Shown: positions 1-9,315, counted from the first letter of the stretch. The stretch is DNA of 64,000 bases from Planctomycetaceae bacterium (GCA_011525745.1 WYBU01000091.1:1-64000), one strand, 5' to 3'. Numbers and translations are program-made. The notes: generated by a model from the sequence alone, not told the origin.

Positions 1-125
1 CCCCCGGCTGTGGAATGTGGCACAGCCGCCCCCGGCTGTGGAATGTGGCACAGCCGCCCCCGGCTGTGGAATGTGGCACAGCCGCCCCCGGCTGTGGAAT
101 GTGGCACAGCCGCCCCCGGCTGTGT
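1..125. repeat. 28-bp tandem repeat, four full copies plus a partial fifth
   Basis: The unit begins CCCCGGCTGTGGAATGTGGC and continues with CACAGCCG; its GGCTGTGG core recurs at 6, 34, 62, 90 and 118, an exact 28-bp period. Within the unit CGGCTGTG and CACAGCCG are complementary, so each copy can fold. It may extend beyond the window. The same core occurs singly near 23873 and 39890, so this is a local amplification of a dispersed element, not a CRISPR array: there are no unique spacers. Confidence 0.9.
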
Positions 126-416
126 CCGCGTGTCACAAGCTTGCAGCCCATGCAAGCCGTCAGCCCGCACCAATCATGCGTGCGCCGTAGGCCATCCGCT
201 TTTTTTACCGGCCTTCAGGCCAACCGTTCTGTTTCACGCGATCAGACTTGTACGCCTCGCCGTTCTCTGCGCCTCTGCGAGAGCCACTTGCGGCGCCTTG
301 TTGCCTTTTCCCTTCGTCGCTTCGTCGCCATTCTCTGTTCCATACCGATACGCGATAGACTATGGCGCGCGTCGCGCCCGCTGAACGCGATGCGCCGCGC
401 CCAGAGTACTTATCAA
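126..416. other. Intergenic stretch with repeat-like text, no gene seen
   Basis: No convincing gene lies here; the open frame that runs through it into the deacetylase lacks family homology before the start chosen at 417. Bases 297-345 (CCCTTCGTCGCTTCGTCGCC, then a CTCTGTTCC run) match the text-like dispersed element seen more fully at 17868-18030. Confidence 0.5.
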
Positions 417-1364
417 ATGTCCCGAACCGCCTTCGCTTACCACGACCGCTTCCTCGACCACGACACCGGCCCGCATCATCCCGAGCGCCCCGATCGTCTT
501 CGCGCCATCCTGCGTGGCCTCGAGAATAAAAACCTGCTCGCCCGCCTCGATCGCTTGTCCTTCGAGCCGGCCGGCGACGACCTGCTGCTGCTGAATCACT
601 CGCAGGCTTACATCGATCGCCTTGCCGAGACCTGCCGTCGCGGCGATCCGTACATCGACTGCCCCGACTCGGCCATCTGCCCCGACAGCGAGTTCATCGC
701 GCGCCTGGCCGTCGGCGCCGTCGTCGCCGCCGTCGATGCCGTCATGACCGGCCGCGCCGACAACGCCTTCTGCGCCATCCGCCCGCCCGGCCATCATGCC
801 CGCCGCGAAATGTCGGCCGGCTTCTGCCTTTACAACAACATCGCGATCGCCGCCCGCCGCCTCCAGTCGCGCCACACCGTGCAGCGCGTGATGATTCTCG
901 ACTGGGACGTGCACCACGGCGACGGCACGCAGGCCGCATTCGAGGAGGACCCCGGCGTCCTGTTTTGCAGCCTGCACGAGGACCCGCGCTACTGCTATCC
1001 CGGCACCGGCTTCACCCACGAGCGCGGCCGCGGACCGGGCGAGGGTTTCACGCTCAACCTGCCCATGCCGGTCGCAGCGCGCGACGAGCATTACATGAAG
1101 GCCTTCGAGGACGAGGTGTTGCCGCACGCGCACGCCTTTCGCCCCGACGCGCTGCTGATTTCCGACGGCTTCGACGCCCATCGCGACGATCCGCTGGCCG
1201 GCGTCGAGCTGTCCGACCACGGTTTCGCCTGGCTGATGACGCAGGCCGTCGCCCTGTCCCGCGACCTCTGCGGCGGCCGGCTGATTGTGATTCTGGAAGG
1301 CGGCTACAACCTGGGCGTGCTGGAGCGCTGCGCCGCGGAGCACGTGAAAATAATGCTGGGGTAG
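417..1364 (+). CDS. Histone deacetylase-like amidohydrolase (AcuC/AphA family)
   Basis: 315 residues, the usual length for bacterial class II-type deacetylase-like enzymes, which hydrolyse acetyl-lysine or acetylpolyamine substrates using Zn2+. Visible motifs are PPGHHA (active-site His126/His127), DWDVHHGDG (zinc ligands Asp164 and His166), SDGFDAHRDDPL (third zinc ligand Asp253) and a late LEGGYN loop; all key residues are present. The ATG at 417 was chosen because family similarity starts directly with AYHDRFLDHDTGPHHPERP; the frame is open further upstream but there encodes repeat-derived sequence. The protein has no signal peptide, so it is cytoplasmic. Protein deacetylase and acetylpolyamine hydrolase cannot be separated from sequence. 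The gene stands alone, followed by a repeat block and a tRNA. Confidence 0.92.
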   Translation: MSRTAFAYHDRFLDHDTGPHHPERPDRLRAILRGLENKNLLARLDRLSFEPAGDDLLLLNHSQAYIDRLAETCRRGDPYIDCPDSAICPDSEFIARLAVGAVVAAVDAVMTGRADNAFCAIRPPGHHARREMSAGFCLYNNIAIAARRLQSRHTVQRVMILDWDVHHGDGTQAAFEEDPGVLFCSLHEDPRYCYPGTGFTHERGRGPGEGFTLNLPMPVAARDEHYMKAFEDEVLPHAHAFRPDALLISDGFDAHRDDPLAGVELSDHGFAWLMTQAVALSRDLCGGRLIVILEGGYNLGVLERCAAEHVKIMLG

Positions 1365-1650
1365 CTGTCAGCCATCTGCTATCAGCCGTCAGCTTTCAAC
1401 CGCATTCAGTTGTTCGGTGTCGTCGTCGAAGATCAGATTCCAAATCTCAGATTTCAAATCTGAGATCTGAAATCTGAAATCCCATCCTCCCCCGACGGCG
1501 TTCACCCCCCTGTGCCGCCGTTTTGACTTTTCGACGCTTTGACTTTTCGACGCTTTGACTTTTCGACGCTTTGACTTTTCGACGCTTTGACTTTTTGACG
1601 CTTCCATTCGTGCCTGTTGTTTCGACTTTCTGCTTTCGACTTTCCCCCGG
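1365..1650. repeat. Text-like repeat block with a 16-bp tandem array
   Basis: Three low-complexity parts follow each other: AGCCATC/AGCCGTCAGC-type words (1368-1395), nested ATTTCAAATCTGAGATCTGA words (1437-1482), and five copies of GACTTTTCGACGCTTT at exact 16-bp spacing (1525-1604, the last copy diverged). The same order of modules returns at 13107-13318 and partly at 42380-42600. No gene is supported; the minus-strand frame across the array only encodes a KSKRRKVKASKSQS-like repeat. Confidence 0.85.
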
Positions 1651-1710
1651 TTGACATGGGCCTGCTCCGCGCCTTGAATACTGCCGTCGGGCGGCAGCGC
1701 CCGAAGATCC

Positions 1711-1784
1711 GGGCGATTAGCTCAGTTGGCTAGAGCGCGTGCTCGACACGCACGAGGTCACTGGTTCGAGCCCAGTATCGCCCA
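1711..1784 (+). tRNA. tRNA-Val (anticodon GAC)
   Basis: A complete cloverleaf can be drawn: acceptor GGGCGAT pairs with ATCGCCC, D stem GCTC with GAGC, anticodon stem CGTGC with GCACG around the loop TCGACAC, T stem ACTGG with CCAGT around TTCGAGC. Anticodon GAC reads GUC/GUU valine codons. The discriminator is A1784 and the 3' CCA is not encoded, so it must be added post-transcriptionally. Confidence 0.95.
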
Positions 1785-2008
1785 GTCCCCTGATTGGCGC
1801 AACGCCGCACGCATCGGTGGGTTGCCGCAAACCCGGCATCTCAAGGCACTTTTCGAATTCACTCGTTGGCGCATCAACGCTCGTTGACTTGCCCAAACCG
1901 CCTGGGTGCGCCGGATTCTGCGGCGCGTCGAATGGTGCGGGCGGACTTGCAGCGCCCGGTCCGCCCGTTCAACGTTTCGATTTTACGGCGTTTCGCCGTT
2001 TCGACATC

Positions 2009-4177
2009 TCATTTCGCCTTTCCCATCTCCGCATCGTAATCCAGCTCCCACGCCGGTGCATCGCCGCCGGGGCCGGTCAGGTAGTGCTCGAACCACTGCA
2101 TCATGCGCATGTTGTAATCCAGCCGCGAGGCGGCCTTGCGGTTGCCGTGGCCCTCGCCGGGGTACATCACCAGCCGCACCGGGACCTCGCCCAGCGTCTT
2201 GAGATAGCGGTACATCTGCATCGACTGGCTCGGATGCACGCGCGGATCATCCTTGCCGTGCAGAATCAGTATCGGCGTCCGTGCCTTGGGCGCGTGATAA
2301 ACCGGGCTTCGCTGCTGAAACTTGGCCCAGTCGTCCCACGGATACTGCCGCTCGTGAACCAGGTACATTTCCTGCGGAATGTCGGTCGTGCCGAACTTCG
2401 AAACCTGATCGCTGATCCCCACGAACATCACGCTCGCCGCAAACCGCTCGGTCAGCGCCGTCGCGCACCATGCCGACGCGTATCCGCCGTACGAACCGCC
2501 CGTCACGCCCACCTTGGCGCCGTCCACCAGCCCCGACGCGACGAGATGATCCACGGCGTCCACCAGGTCGTCGAACTCCTTGCCGCCCATATCGTTCTGA
2601 CCCATCTTCGAAAACCCCACGCCCCGGCCGGTGCTGCCGCGATAGTTGGGATAGAACACCGCGAAACCCCGCGCCGCCGCGACCTGTCCCGGCCGCGAGT
2701 AATTCGTCAGCCAGCCGTTGGCCTCATGCGCTTCCGGCCCGCCGTGCACGCACAGAATCAGCGGATAACGCTTGCCGCGCTGCTCATCCAGCGGGCGGAT
2801 CAGAATGCCGTCGATCTCCAGCCCGTCGCGCGCCTTGTACGTCACAACCTCCTGAGGCGCGAAACGCATGTCGCTCAGCCAGGGATTACTGTCCGTCAGC
2901 CGCCGCGGTCCGTCGTCGCCGTGCTTCATCGCGAACACCTCGGGCGGATGCGTCGACGCGCTGCACAGCATCACCCCCGACATCCCATCGCGCGACAGCG
3001 ACAGCCCCGACAGCACCTGTTTCCCCGACGGCACAAGCGTCTTTTGCTCCGATCCGTCCGCGTTGACCTTGCCGAACGACGTCGTCACGCGCTCGTCGGC
3101 CAGGTACATGATCGTGTCGGCGTTCTGCCAGGCGATGCTCGTCACGTGCCCGTCGAGGTTCGGCAGCACGTCGCGATACGTGCCGTCGCTCGCCGACGCA
3201 ACGATCAGCCGCCCCTCGGCCGGATCGTTGCGGTCGGCCGCGGCAATGATCGCCAGACGCTTGCTGTCGCCGCTCCACTCGAACGAGCCAAGCTTGCCCG
3301 GCGTCTCGATGCGCGTCACGATTTCGCCCGTCTCGGCGTCGATGACGTGCAGTTTCTGGTTCATGTAGCTGTCATCGACCAGCGGCGTGGGCGCGAGCGT
3401 AATCGCGAGCAGCTTGCCGTCCGGACTCCACTTCACTTCGGCGGCCGAACCTGGCAAATCGAGTGCGCGCGGCTTGCCGCCCGGTCGCGTCGCGACCGCG
3501 GGCGTCGATTTCTCCACGGCCGCTTCGCCGCCATCCTCGCTTTCATTCGCATCGTCGGCGGTTTCTTCCCACGGATCGCTCAGGTCTGAAATCTCGGCGA
3601 TCCATACCTTGCTGGGCCGCCAGTCTTCTTCGTAGATCTCGGCCTTGAAGCCCTTGTCCTCGCGCTCATTGAGCTTCTTGGGCTTCTTCTCGCCGGCCAC
3701 GAACGCCACGCGCCGGCCGTCCGGATGCCACGAATACGATCCGACGCCCACGTCATGCGTCAGCACCCGCCGCGCCTCGCCGCCGTCGATCGGAATGATG
3801 TACAGCGCGTTCTCCTTGTCGTCGCCGCGCTTCGTGACGAACGAAACGGCTTGCCCGTCCGGCATCCAGCCGATCGACGAGATGTTCACCTTGCCGATGA
3901 TGTAGGGCCGCGACGCGCCGCTGGTGTCCACCACGTGCAACTCCGACCAGGGCCGTCCGTCGTCGTCCTTCAGCGGCTTGCGCGGGACGCTCAGCAGATA
4001 GGCCGCGCGCGTGCCGAACGGCGACAGCTTGGCGTCGCTGACGGTCCTCAGTCGTGCGACGTGGCGAGGTGTAAAACGTTCCTGGGCAAAGATCGCCGTC
4101 GTTTCAAGGCCGCCGACAAGCTGGGCGACAACGACGATCCCAAATGCGCGAAGGGCGCGCGGCGACAGAAAGCTCAT
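2009..4177 (-). CDS. Secreted S9 family prolyl oligopeptidase-type peptidase
   Basis: 722 residues. An N-terminal hydrophobic segment ending TAIFAQ looks like a signal peptide. Residues from about 45 to 450 form the WD40/TolB-like propeller, with repeated SWHPDGRRVAFV and KWSPDGKLLAI blades. The C-terminal alpha/beta hydrolase carries the nucleophile motif GGSYGGYAS (Ser562), HGKDDPRV (Asp644) and GEGHGN (His677), so the triad is complete. These enzymes cleave oligopeptides, often after proline or releasing acylated or dipeptidyl residues. Exact specificity (dipeptidyl versus acylaminoacyl) is not readable. It is transcribed divergently from the dikinase gene across a 605-bp gap. Confidence 0.93.
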   Translation of the reverse strand: MSFLSPRALRAFGIVVVAQLVGGLETTAIFAQERFTPRHVARLRTVSDAKLSPFGTRAAYLLSVPRKPLKDDDGRPWSELHVVDTSGASRPYIIGKVNISSIGWMPDGQAVSFVTKRGDDKENALYIIPIDGGEARRVLTHDVGVGSYSWHPDGRRVAFVAGEKKPKKLNEREDKGFKAEIYEEDWRPSKVWIAEISDLSDPWEETADDANESEDGGEAAVEKSTPAVATRPGGKPRALDLPGSAAEVKWSPDGKLLAITLAPTPLVDDSYMNQKLHVIDAETGEIVTRIETPGKLGSFEWSGDSKRLAIIAAADRNDPAEGRLIVASASDGTYRDVLPNLDGHVTSIAWQNADTIMYLADERVTTSFGKVNADGSEQKTLVPSGKQVLSGLSLSRDGMSGVMLCSASTHPPEVFAMKHGDDGPRRLTDSNPWLSDMRFAPQEVVTYKARDGLEIDGILIRPLDEQRGKRYPLILCVHGGPEAHEANGWLTNYSRPGQVAAARGFAVFYPNYRGSTGRGVGFSKMGQNDMGGKEFDDLVDAVDHLVASGLVDGAKVGVTGGSYGGYASAWCATALTERFAASVMFVGISDQVSKFGTTDIPQEMYLVHERQYPWDDWAKFQQRSPVYHAPKARTPILILHGKDDPRVHPSQSMQMYRYLKTLGEVPVRLVMYPGEGHGNRKAASRLDYNMRMMQWFEHYLTGPGGDAPAWELDYDAEMGKAK

Positions 4178-4782
4178 ACTGGTCCTCCCTCGATAAACAA
4201 TGGCCCGGTTATCGCAAAACGCGCGGCGCGGTGACGCTGTCTTCCCGGCGCTGCGCTCGGCAGGCGGAATGATAACGGCGGACCGCCGTTGTTGCTCACG
4301 CGGGCGGCCGCGCGAAGGCGATTTCTGGCATTCGTTGGATCACAAGGCATGGCCGGACCGTCGCGCGAGCGTGGGCGTGGCGCAGGATGAACCGAGCGTA
4401 GCTTGTCAACGTATCGGCATCTGAATTATCGCCTGGTGCGGGCCTTCTGCCCGCACGATCGGGCTACCGCCTGGTGCTCGATCCGCGGCGGTCAAACATG
4501 ACAACCGATTCGCAGTCGTCCGTCCCTCCCACGCCTGCGCGGAGACCGCTCCGCCGCTTTCTTCCTCCCCTTCCTGCCTGCGCGCGTTCGTTCGTTTTTC
4601 GGTCACCAATTGGATTGCGGGCGCAGCCTGCGCTGTGCCTTTACAGGTCACAAATAAGGTTGGCGCCGGGACCGTGCCGTGTTGCTTCCAATTCCCCGCC
4701 GCGCTGCTACGATATCGCTTTGATGGCCGTTCCCTGACGCGCCAATACGTTTCAACCGACTCGAAACCGGAGCAAGCCCCGA
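4178..4782. other. Divergent intergenic region with two dispersed elements
   Basis: It must hold the promoters of the S9 peptidase (leftward) and the dikinase (rightward), but no clear -35/-10 pair is visible in this GC-rich DNA. It contains a small palindromic element (4437-4470, TGCGGGCCTTCTGCCCGCAC then CGATCGGGC) and a copy of the long text-like element (about 4535-4660, including GGGCGCAGCCTGCGCTGTGC). Short open frames here are not supported. Confidence 0.6.
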
Positions 4783-7656
4783 ATGCCCGTCATGACACGA
4801 TCCCCCCGCAGGCCGTCCGCACGCACCGTCCGTCCGGCCCGGCCGCGATCCGCCAATAAGACACGGTATGTCTATTTCTTCGGCAACGGCAAGGCCGACG
4901 GCCGCGGCCATCAGCGCACCCTGCTCGGCGGAAAGGGCGCCGGCCTGGCCGAAATGACGCTCATCGGACTGCCCGTGCCGGCGGGATTCACCATCAGCAC
5001 GCAGGCTTGCGCCGAGTATTACGAGCGCGACAAGTCCTGGCCGCCCGGCCTGGAGCGCCAAGTGCGCGAGCAGCTCGCCCGACTGGAGAAAACGAGCGGC
5101 AAGCGGCTGGGCGACCATGACGATCCGCTGCTGGTCTCCGTCCGCTCCGGCGCGGCGCGCTCGATGCCCGGCATGATGGAGACGATTCTCAACCTCGGCC
5201 TGACCGACCGCAGCGTCGAGGGACTCGCCGCCGTCACGCACAATCCGCGCTTCGCCTGGGACTCCTACCGCCGCTTCATTCAGATGTTCAGCACGGTCGT
5301 GACCGGCCTGAGCAAGGACGTGCTCGAAGGCAAATTGCACGACCTGAAACACCGCCTCGGCGTCGCCGCCGACACCGACATCCCCGCCGACGCGCTGCGC
5401 GAATTGTGCGCCGAGTTCAAGGCGTTCTACCGCGAGCAGACCGGCGAGGAGTTCCCGCAGGACCCTTGGCGACAGCTCGTCGCCGCCGTCGACGCCGTGT
5501 TCAACTCGTGGATGGCCGAAAAGGCGGTCACCTATCGCAAGGTCGAAAAGATCACCGGCCTGGCCGGCACCGCGGTCAACGTCGTGCAGATGGTCTACGG
5601 CAACATGGGCGACGACAGCGGCACCGGCGTGGCGTTCACGCGCGATCCGAGCACGGGCGAGAACCAGTTCTACGGCGACATGCTCATCAACGCCCAGGGC
5701 GAGGACGTCGTCGCGGGCATCCGCACGCCCCTGAAGTTGTCGCAACTCGCCGACTTGATGCCCGACGTCTGGGACCAGCTTCTCGGCGTGCGCGTCATGC
5801 TCGAAACGCACTACAAGGAAATGCAGGACCTCGAGTTCACCATCGAGCGCGGCCGGCTCTACATGCTCCAGTGCCGCACCGGCAAGCGCACGCCGACGGC
5901 CGCCTTTCGCATCGCCGTCGAACAGGCCACGCAGCCGCTGCTGACCAGGGCCGAAGCCACGCGGCTGGTGAAAAAGAAGTGCCTGCCGGCCCGCTATCTG
6001 GCGGCGGCGACGCGGCCGGTGCTGACGAAGGATGAAGCCATCCTGCGCATGAGTTCGACCGACATCGAGCGGCTCTTTTATCCGATCATCGACCCGTCGG
6101 TCCCCGCGTCGGACCTTGCCGCGCGCCGCATCGCCGAAGGCATTAACGCCGTACCCGGCGCGGCCTGCGGCGAAATCGTGTTCACCGCCGCCGAGGCCGA
6201 GACGCTTGCCGCCGCGGGCAAATCGGTGATTCTCGTTCGCAAGGAAACATCGCCCGAGGACGTCGGCGGCATGCACGCCGCGGCGGGCATTCTCACCGCC
6301 ACCGGCGGAAAGACTTCGCACGCGGCCGTCGTGGCCCGCGGCTGGGGCAAGTGTTGCATCGTCGGCTGCGATGCGCTTCAGATCGACTACGGTGGGCGGC
6401 GCATGTCCGCCAACGGGCGCGAGCTGCGGCAGGGCGAAGAGTTGACCCTCGACGGATCGGCGGGCGTGGCGTATTCCGGCCGCCTGCCGCTCGTGCAGCC
6501 CGAGTCGCCGCCGGAATTTCAGACGCTGATGAGCTGGGTCGACCAGCGCCGCCGGCTGCGCGTGCGCACCAACGCCGACACGCCTTATGACGCCGAAGCA
6601 GCCGTGCGCATGGGCGCCGAGGGCATCGGCCTGTGCCGAACCGAGCACATGTTCTTCGACACCGAGGAACGCCGACTGGCCATGCAGCGCATGATTCTCG
6701 CCGACGCCACCGACGCCCGCCGCGCCGCCCTCGATGCGCTGCTGCCCTTTCAGCGAAAGGACTTCATCGGCATCTTCGAGGCGATGGCCGGCCGGCCCGT
6801 CACCATCCGCCTCATCGACCCGCCCCTGCACGAATTCGTCCCCCATGACGAAGACGGCCAGCGCAAGCTCGCCGGCCGGCTGGGCATCTCCGATGAAAAA
6901 ATCCGCCAGCGCGTGTCGCAATTGCACGAGTCCAACCCCATGCTCGGCCATCGCGGCTGCCGCTTGTGCCTGACTTTTCCCGAGATACTCGAAATGCAGG
7001 TGCGGGCGATCATGGAAGCCGCCGCCGACTGCGCGCAGCGCGGCATCGCCGTCGCGCCGGAAATCATGATCCCGCTCTGCATCGATCGAAAGGAGCTGGG
7101 CATTCTCATCGACAACGCCCGCCGCGTGGCCGAAGCGGCGCTGGGCAAGGCCGGCCTGCGCGGCAACGGTCCGCGCGGCCGATCGACCGGCCGGTCCGGA
7201 TCAAACGGCGTGCGTTATCTCGTCGGGACGATGATCGAGACGCCGCGGGCGGCGCTGCTGGCCGATCAGATTGCCGAAGTCGCCGAGTTCTTCTCGTTCG
7301 GCACGAACGACATGACGCAGATGGTGATGGCATTGTCGCGCGATGACGCGGGCCGCTTTCTGCCCGACTACGTCGATCACGACAAGGCCGGCATCTTCGC
7401 CGATGATCCGTTCCAGACGCTTGATCAGGAGGGCGTCGGTCTGCTGATGCGCTGGGCAATCGAGAAAGGACGCAAGACGCGCCGCGATCTGAAGATCGGC
7501 ATCTGCGGCGAGCACGGCGGCGAGGCCGAGAGCGTCAAGTTTTGTCACCGCCTGGGCATCGACTACGTGAGCTGCTCGCCGTTTCGCGTGCCCATTGCCC
7601 GGCTGGCCGCCGCCCAGGCCGCGATCGCCGACAAATCCACGCGCCGCCGCAAGTGA
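4783..7656 (+). CDS. ppdK: Pyruvate, phosphate dikinase
   Basis: 957 residues. It reversibly converts pyruvate, ATP and phosphate into phosphoenolpyruvate, AMP and pyrophosphate in the cytoplasm. The N-terminal ATP-grasp domain has GGKGAGLAEM near residue 47 and VSVRSGAARSMPGMMETILNLG. The central phosphohistidine domain has TGGKTSHAAVVARGWG with catalytic His513. The C-terminal PEP-binding TIM barrel shows GIGLCRTEHMFF, DPPLHEFVPH, GTMIETPRAALLAD, FSFGTNDMTQM and GICGEHGGE. It is longer than typical ~870-880-residue enzymes because of a basic, proline/arginine-rich N-terminal extension of about 30 residues and a short Arg/Gly-rich insertion (GPRGRSTGRSGSNG) before the GTMIETPRA strand. A second in-frame ATG three codons downstream is equally possible. 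It is monocistronic. Confidence 0.96.
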   Translation: MPVMTRSPRRPSARTVRPARPRSANKTRYVYFFGNGKADGRGHQRTLLGGKGAGLAEMTLIGLPVPAGFTISTQACAEYYERDKSWPPGLERQVREQLARLEKTSGKRLGDHDDPLLVSVRSGAARSMPGMMETILNLGLTDRSVEGLAAVTHNPRFAWDSYRRFIQMFSTVVTGLSKDVLEGKLHDLKHRLGVAADTDIPADALRELCAEFKAFYREQTGEEFPQDPWRQLVAAVDAVFNSWMAEKAVTYRKVEKITGLAGTAVNVVQMVYGNMGDDSGTGVAFTRDPSTGENQFYGDMLINAQGEDVVAGIRTPLKLSQLADLMPDVWDQLLGVRVMLETHYKEMQDLEFTIERGRLYMLQCRTGKRTPTAAFRIAVEQATQPLLTRAEATRLVKKKCLPARYLAAATRPVLTKDEAILRMSSTDIERLFYPIIDPSVPASDLAARRIAEGINAVPGAACGEIVFTAAEAETLAAAGKSVILVRKETSPEDVGGMHAAAGILTATGGKTSHAAVVARGWGKCCIVGCDALQIDYGGRRMSANGRELRQGEELTLDGSAGVAYSGRLPLVQPESPPEFQTLMSWVDQRRRLRVRTNADTPYDAEAAVRMGAEGIGLCRTEHMFFDTEERRLAMQRMILADATDARRAALDALLPFQRKDFIGIFEAMAGRPVTIRLIDPPLHEFVPHDEDGQRKLAGRLGISDEKIRQRVSQLHESNPMLGHRGCRLCLTFPEILEMQVRAIMEAAADCAQRGIAVAPEIMIPLCIDRKELGILIDNARRVAEAALGKAGLRGNGPRGRSTGRSGSNGVRYLVGTMIETPRAALLADQIAEVAEFFSFGTNDMTQMVMALSRDDAGRFLPDYVDHDKAGIFADDPFQTLDQEGVGLLMRWAIEKGRKTRRDLKIGICGEHGGEAESVKFCHRLGIDYVSCSPFRVPIARLAAAQAAIADKSTRRRK

Positions 7657-7690
7657 ACGACGTTCGCCTGCGTGCGGCGACAATGCCTCT

Positions 7691-7772
7691 GATCCGAGCC
7701 CCAAGCGCAAGCGCCGGGGTCTGTCCCTCAATTGAGCGAAAAACCGCCGCGCTTGCGCTTGCGGCTCGGATC
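7691..7772. repeat. Large inverted repeat between convergent genes; possible bidirectional terminator
   Basis: The left arm begins GATCCGAGCCCCAAGCGCAA and the right arm ends GCTTGCGCTTGCGGCTCGGATC-like sequence (7749-7772); arms of about 24 bp are nearly perfectly complementary around a 35-bp centre. It lies exactly between ppdK (+) and the prenyltransferase (-), so a transcript of either strand would end in this hairpin. Half-elements of the same family occur at 28306, 47156 and 47336. Confidence 0.8.
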
Positions 7773-7799
7773 ATGCCGAATGGCGCATCTCGCAAGCAC

Positions 7800-8696
7800 T
7801 CACGCCCGCAACAGCACATCCGCGATCGTCGCCGCCCCGAAGACCAGTCCCACCACGCCGTTAATGCTGAAAAACGCCAGATTCACCCGCGACAGATCAT
7901 CCGCCCGCACCACCGATTGTTCCAGCGCCAGCAGCATCGTTACGATGCCCACGCCCGCCAGGTAGACCCCGCCCAGCGACTCGACGAGCCACAGCAGCAG
8001 CAACGCCGCAACCGTCACGACGTGACAGCCGCGCGACACCCACAGCGCCGGTCCAATGCCGATCCGCGCCGGCAGGCTGTGCAACCCGTCACGCCGATCA
8101 ACGTCCACGTCCTGACAGGCGTAGATGATGTCGAACCCCGCGATCCACGTCGCGCCGGCCAGCATCAGCAGCAGGCCGGCGACGCCGAGACTCGCCGGAT
8201 GAATCGCAATCCACGCGGCCACCGGCGCCGAGGCGATCGCCGCGCCCAGGAAAAAGTGCGCGTATCGCGTAAACCGCTTTGCGTATGAATAGGCCGCCAG
8301 ATAACCCAATACCGGCCCCGACAACAGCAGGGGCCAGGCATTGCCGTCGATCAGCCAAAAGCCGCCGCACGCTGCGACAAAGAGAATCGCCGCCGCCGCC
8401 GCGAACAGCCACGCCTGCCGCAGCGTGATGGCCCCGATCACCAGCGGCCGACCTTGGGTGCGCGGATTGCGCCGGTCGTGAGCGAGATCGGCGATGCGGT
8501 TGAACGTCATCGCAAAGCTGCGCGCCGTCACCATGCTCCCCAGGATGAGCAGGAGTTGGGCTGCCGTCGGGCCGGCCGGCACACGCTGCCGGCCCGCCAG
8601 CACCGTCGCCACCAGCGCGAACGGCAGGGCATAAACGGAGTGCGAGAACTTGATCATCTCCCCCCAGGTGCGGACGACGGCAAACGGACCGGCCAT
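7800..8696 (-). CDS. UbiA-family prenyltransferase (4-hydroxybenzoate/MqnP-like)
   Basis: 298 residues with about eight hydrophobic helices, a membrane enzyme that attaches a polyprenyl chain to an aromatic acid during quinone synthesis. The first Asp-rich motif reads NRIADLAHDRRNPRTQGRPL and the second DIIYACQDVDVDRRDG; both match the UbiA superfamily. The pattern is that of enzymes annotated as 4-hydroxybenzoate prenyltransferase or MqnP of the futalosine menaquinone pathway; no partner genes are nearby to decide. The frame is open to 8903 but the ATG at 8696 (MAGPFAVVRTWGEMIKFSHS) begins the conserved N-terminus, so I start there. It faces ppdK across a large hairpin. Confidence 0.9.
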   Translation of the reverse strand: MAGPFAVVRTWGEMIKFSHSVYALPFALVATVLAGRQRVPAGPTAAQLLLILGSMVTARSFAMTFNRIADLAHDRRNPRTQGRPLVIGAITLRQAWLFAAAAAILFVAACGGFWLIDGNAWPLLLSGPVLGYLAAYSYAKRFTRYAHFFLGAAIASAPVAAWIAIHPASLGVAGLLLMLAGATWIAGFDIIYACQDVDVDRRDGLHSLPARIGIGPALWVSRGCHVVTVAALLLLWLVESLGGVYLAGVGIVTMLLALEQSVVRADDLSRVNLAFFSINGVVGLVFGAATIADVLLRA

Positions 8697-8914
8697 GAAT
8701 TCATGGTAGACCGGCGGCGCGATCGTTCCAAGCGGGCACATTTGCGGACGCGCGTGGCTCCCCACCTGGGTAATGCGCACCCAGGCCCGCGGCCGCATCC
8801 GCGTTTTTCGCATCGCGCACGCCATTGCGCCCTGGCATACCCGTTGCCCTTTCCTTGCCGACGCACGCCGCCGGTTGGCGCGCGATTCAAGGAAAAAAAG
8901 CAAAGGAGCCAGCG

Positions 8915-9055
8915 ATGGAGTTCATGCAGGCCATCTTCAGTCTGTTCGCCGCCGACAGTTTTCTCCCCGCCGTGCAACGGCTGCTCGGCGACGGCAGTGT
9001 GTTTCAGGCGCTTCAGGCGCTGGTCAACAGCATCATCGCCATCCTGATCGGGTGA
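8915..9055 (+). CDS. Small hydrophobic/amphipathic protein of unknown function (46 aa)
   Basis: The ATG is preceded by AAAGGAG five bases upstream, the best Shine-Dalgarno sequence in this stretch. The 46-residue product starts MEFMQAIFSLFAADSF and ends FQALQALVNSIIAILIG, giving two amphipathic or hydrophobic segments around a short GDGS turn. A factor-independent terminator candidate lies about 145 bp downstream, which supports a separate small transcript. I do not recognise a family. It sits between the divergently transcribed prenyltransferase gene and a pseudopilin gene. Possibilities are a small membrane protein or a toxin-like peptide; that is inference only. Confidence 0.55.
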   Translation: MEFMQAIFSLFAADSFLPAVQRLLGDGSVFQALQALVNSIIAILIG

Positions 9056-9200
9056 CATGCAGCCCGGCCGCGCGCGTTGACCCCCTCTCCGCTTCCAGGG
9101 AGAGGATCGGGGAGAAAGTGATCCGGCCCGGCCGCTGCCCGACGGAGTGTGACTCGAACCTTCCCCTCCTCCCAAAACGCGCCGCAGCGCGCGTCGCAGA

Positions 9201-9230
9201 AACCCGCCCACGACCCCGGGGCGGGTTTTT
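9201..9230 (+). terminator. Rho-independent terminator candidate
   Basis: AACCCGCC (9201-9208) pairs with GGCGGGTT (9220-9227) around an 11-base loop, followed directly by a T run to 9230. Orientation fits termination of the small gene ending at 9055. Confidence 0.75.
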
Positions 9231-9315
9231 GCTTGCGCCGCAACGTGAATTCCCGATTGCGAACGCCTTGCGGTCGGATTACGATCGTCCCGTCTCGCGT
9301 ACTCGGGAGCCGATC

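Noticed and set aside
1..125. Possible CRISPR array at the left edge
   Set aside because: The 28-bp units are directly abutting with no unique spacers and each is self-complementary; no cas genes are present.
15..416. N-terminal extension of the deacetylase frame
   Set aside because: The upstream codons translate the 28-bp repeat and repeat-like text; family similarity begins at the ATG at 417.
4648..6951. Long minus-strand open frame of 767 codons opposite ppdK
   Set aside because: It is the antisense shadow of a highly GC-rich gene; composition is Ala/Gly/Arg/His-rich with no family motif, and the plus strand encodes an unmistakable dikinase.
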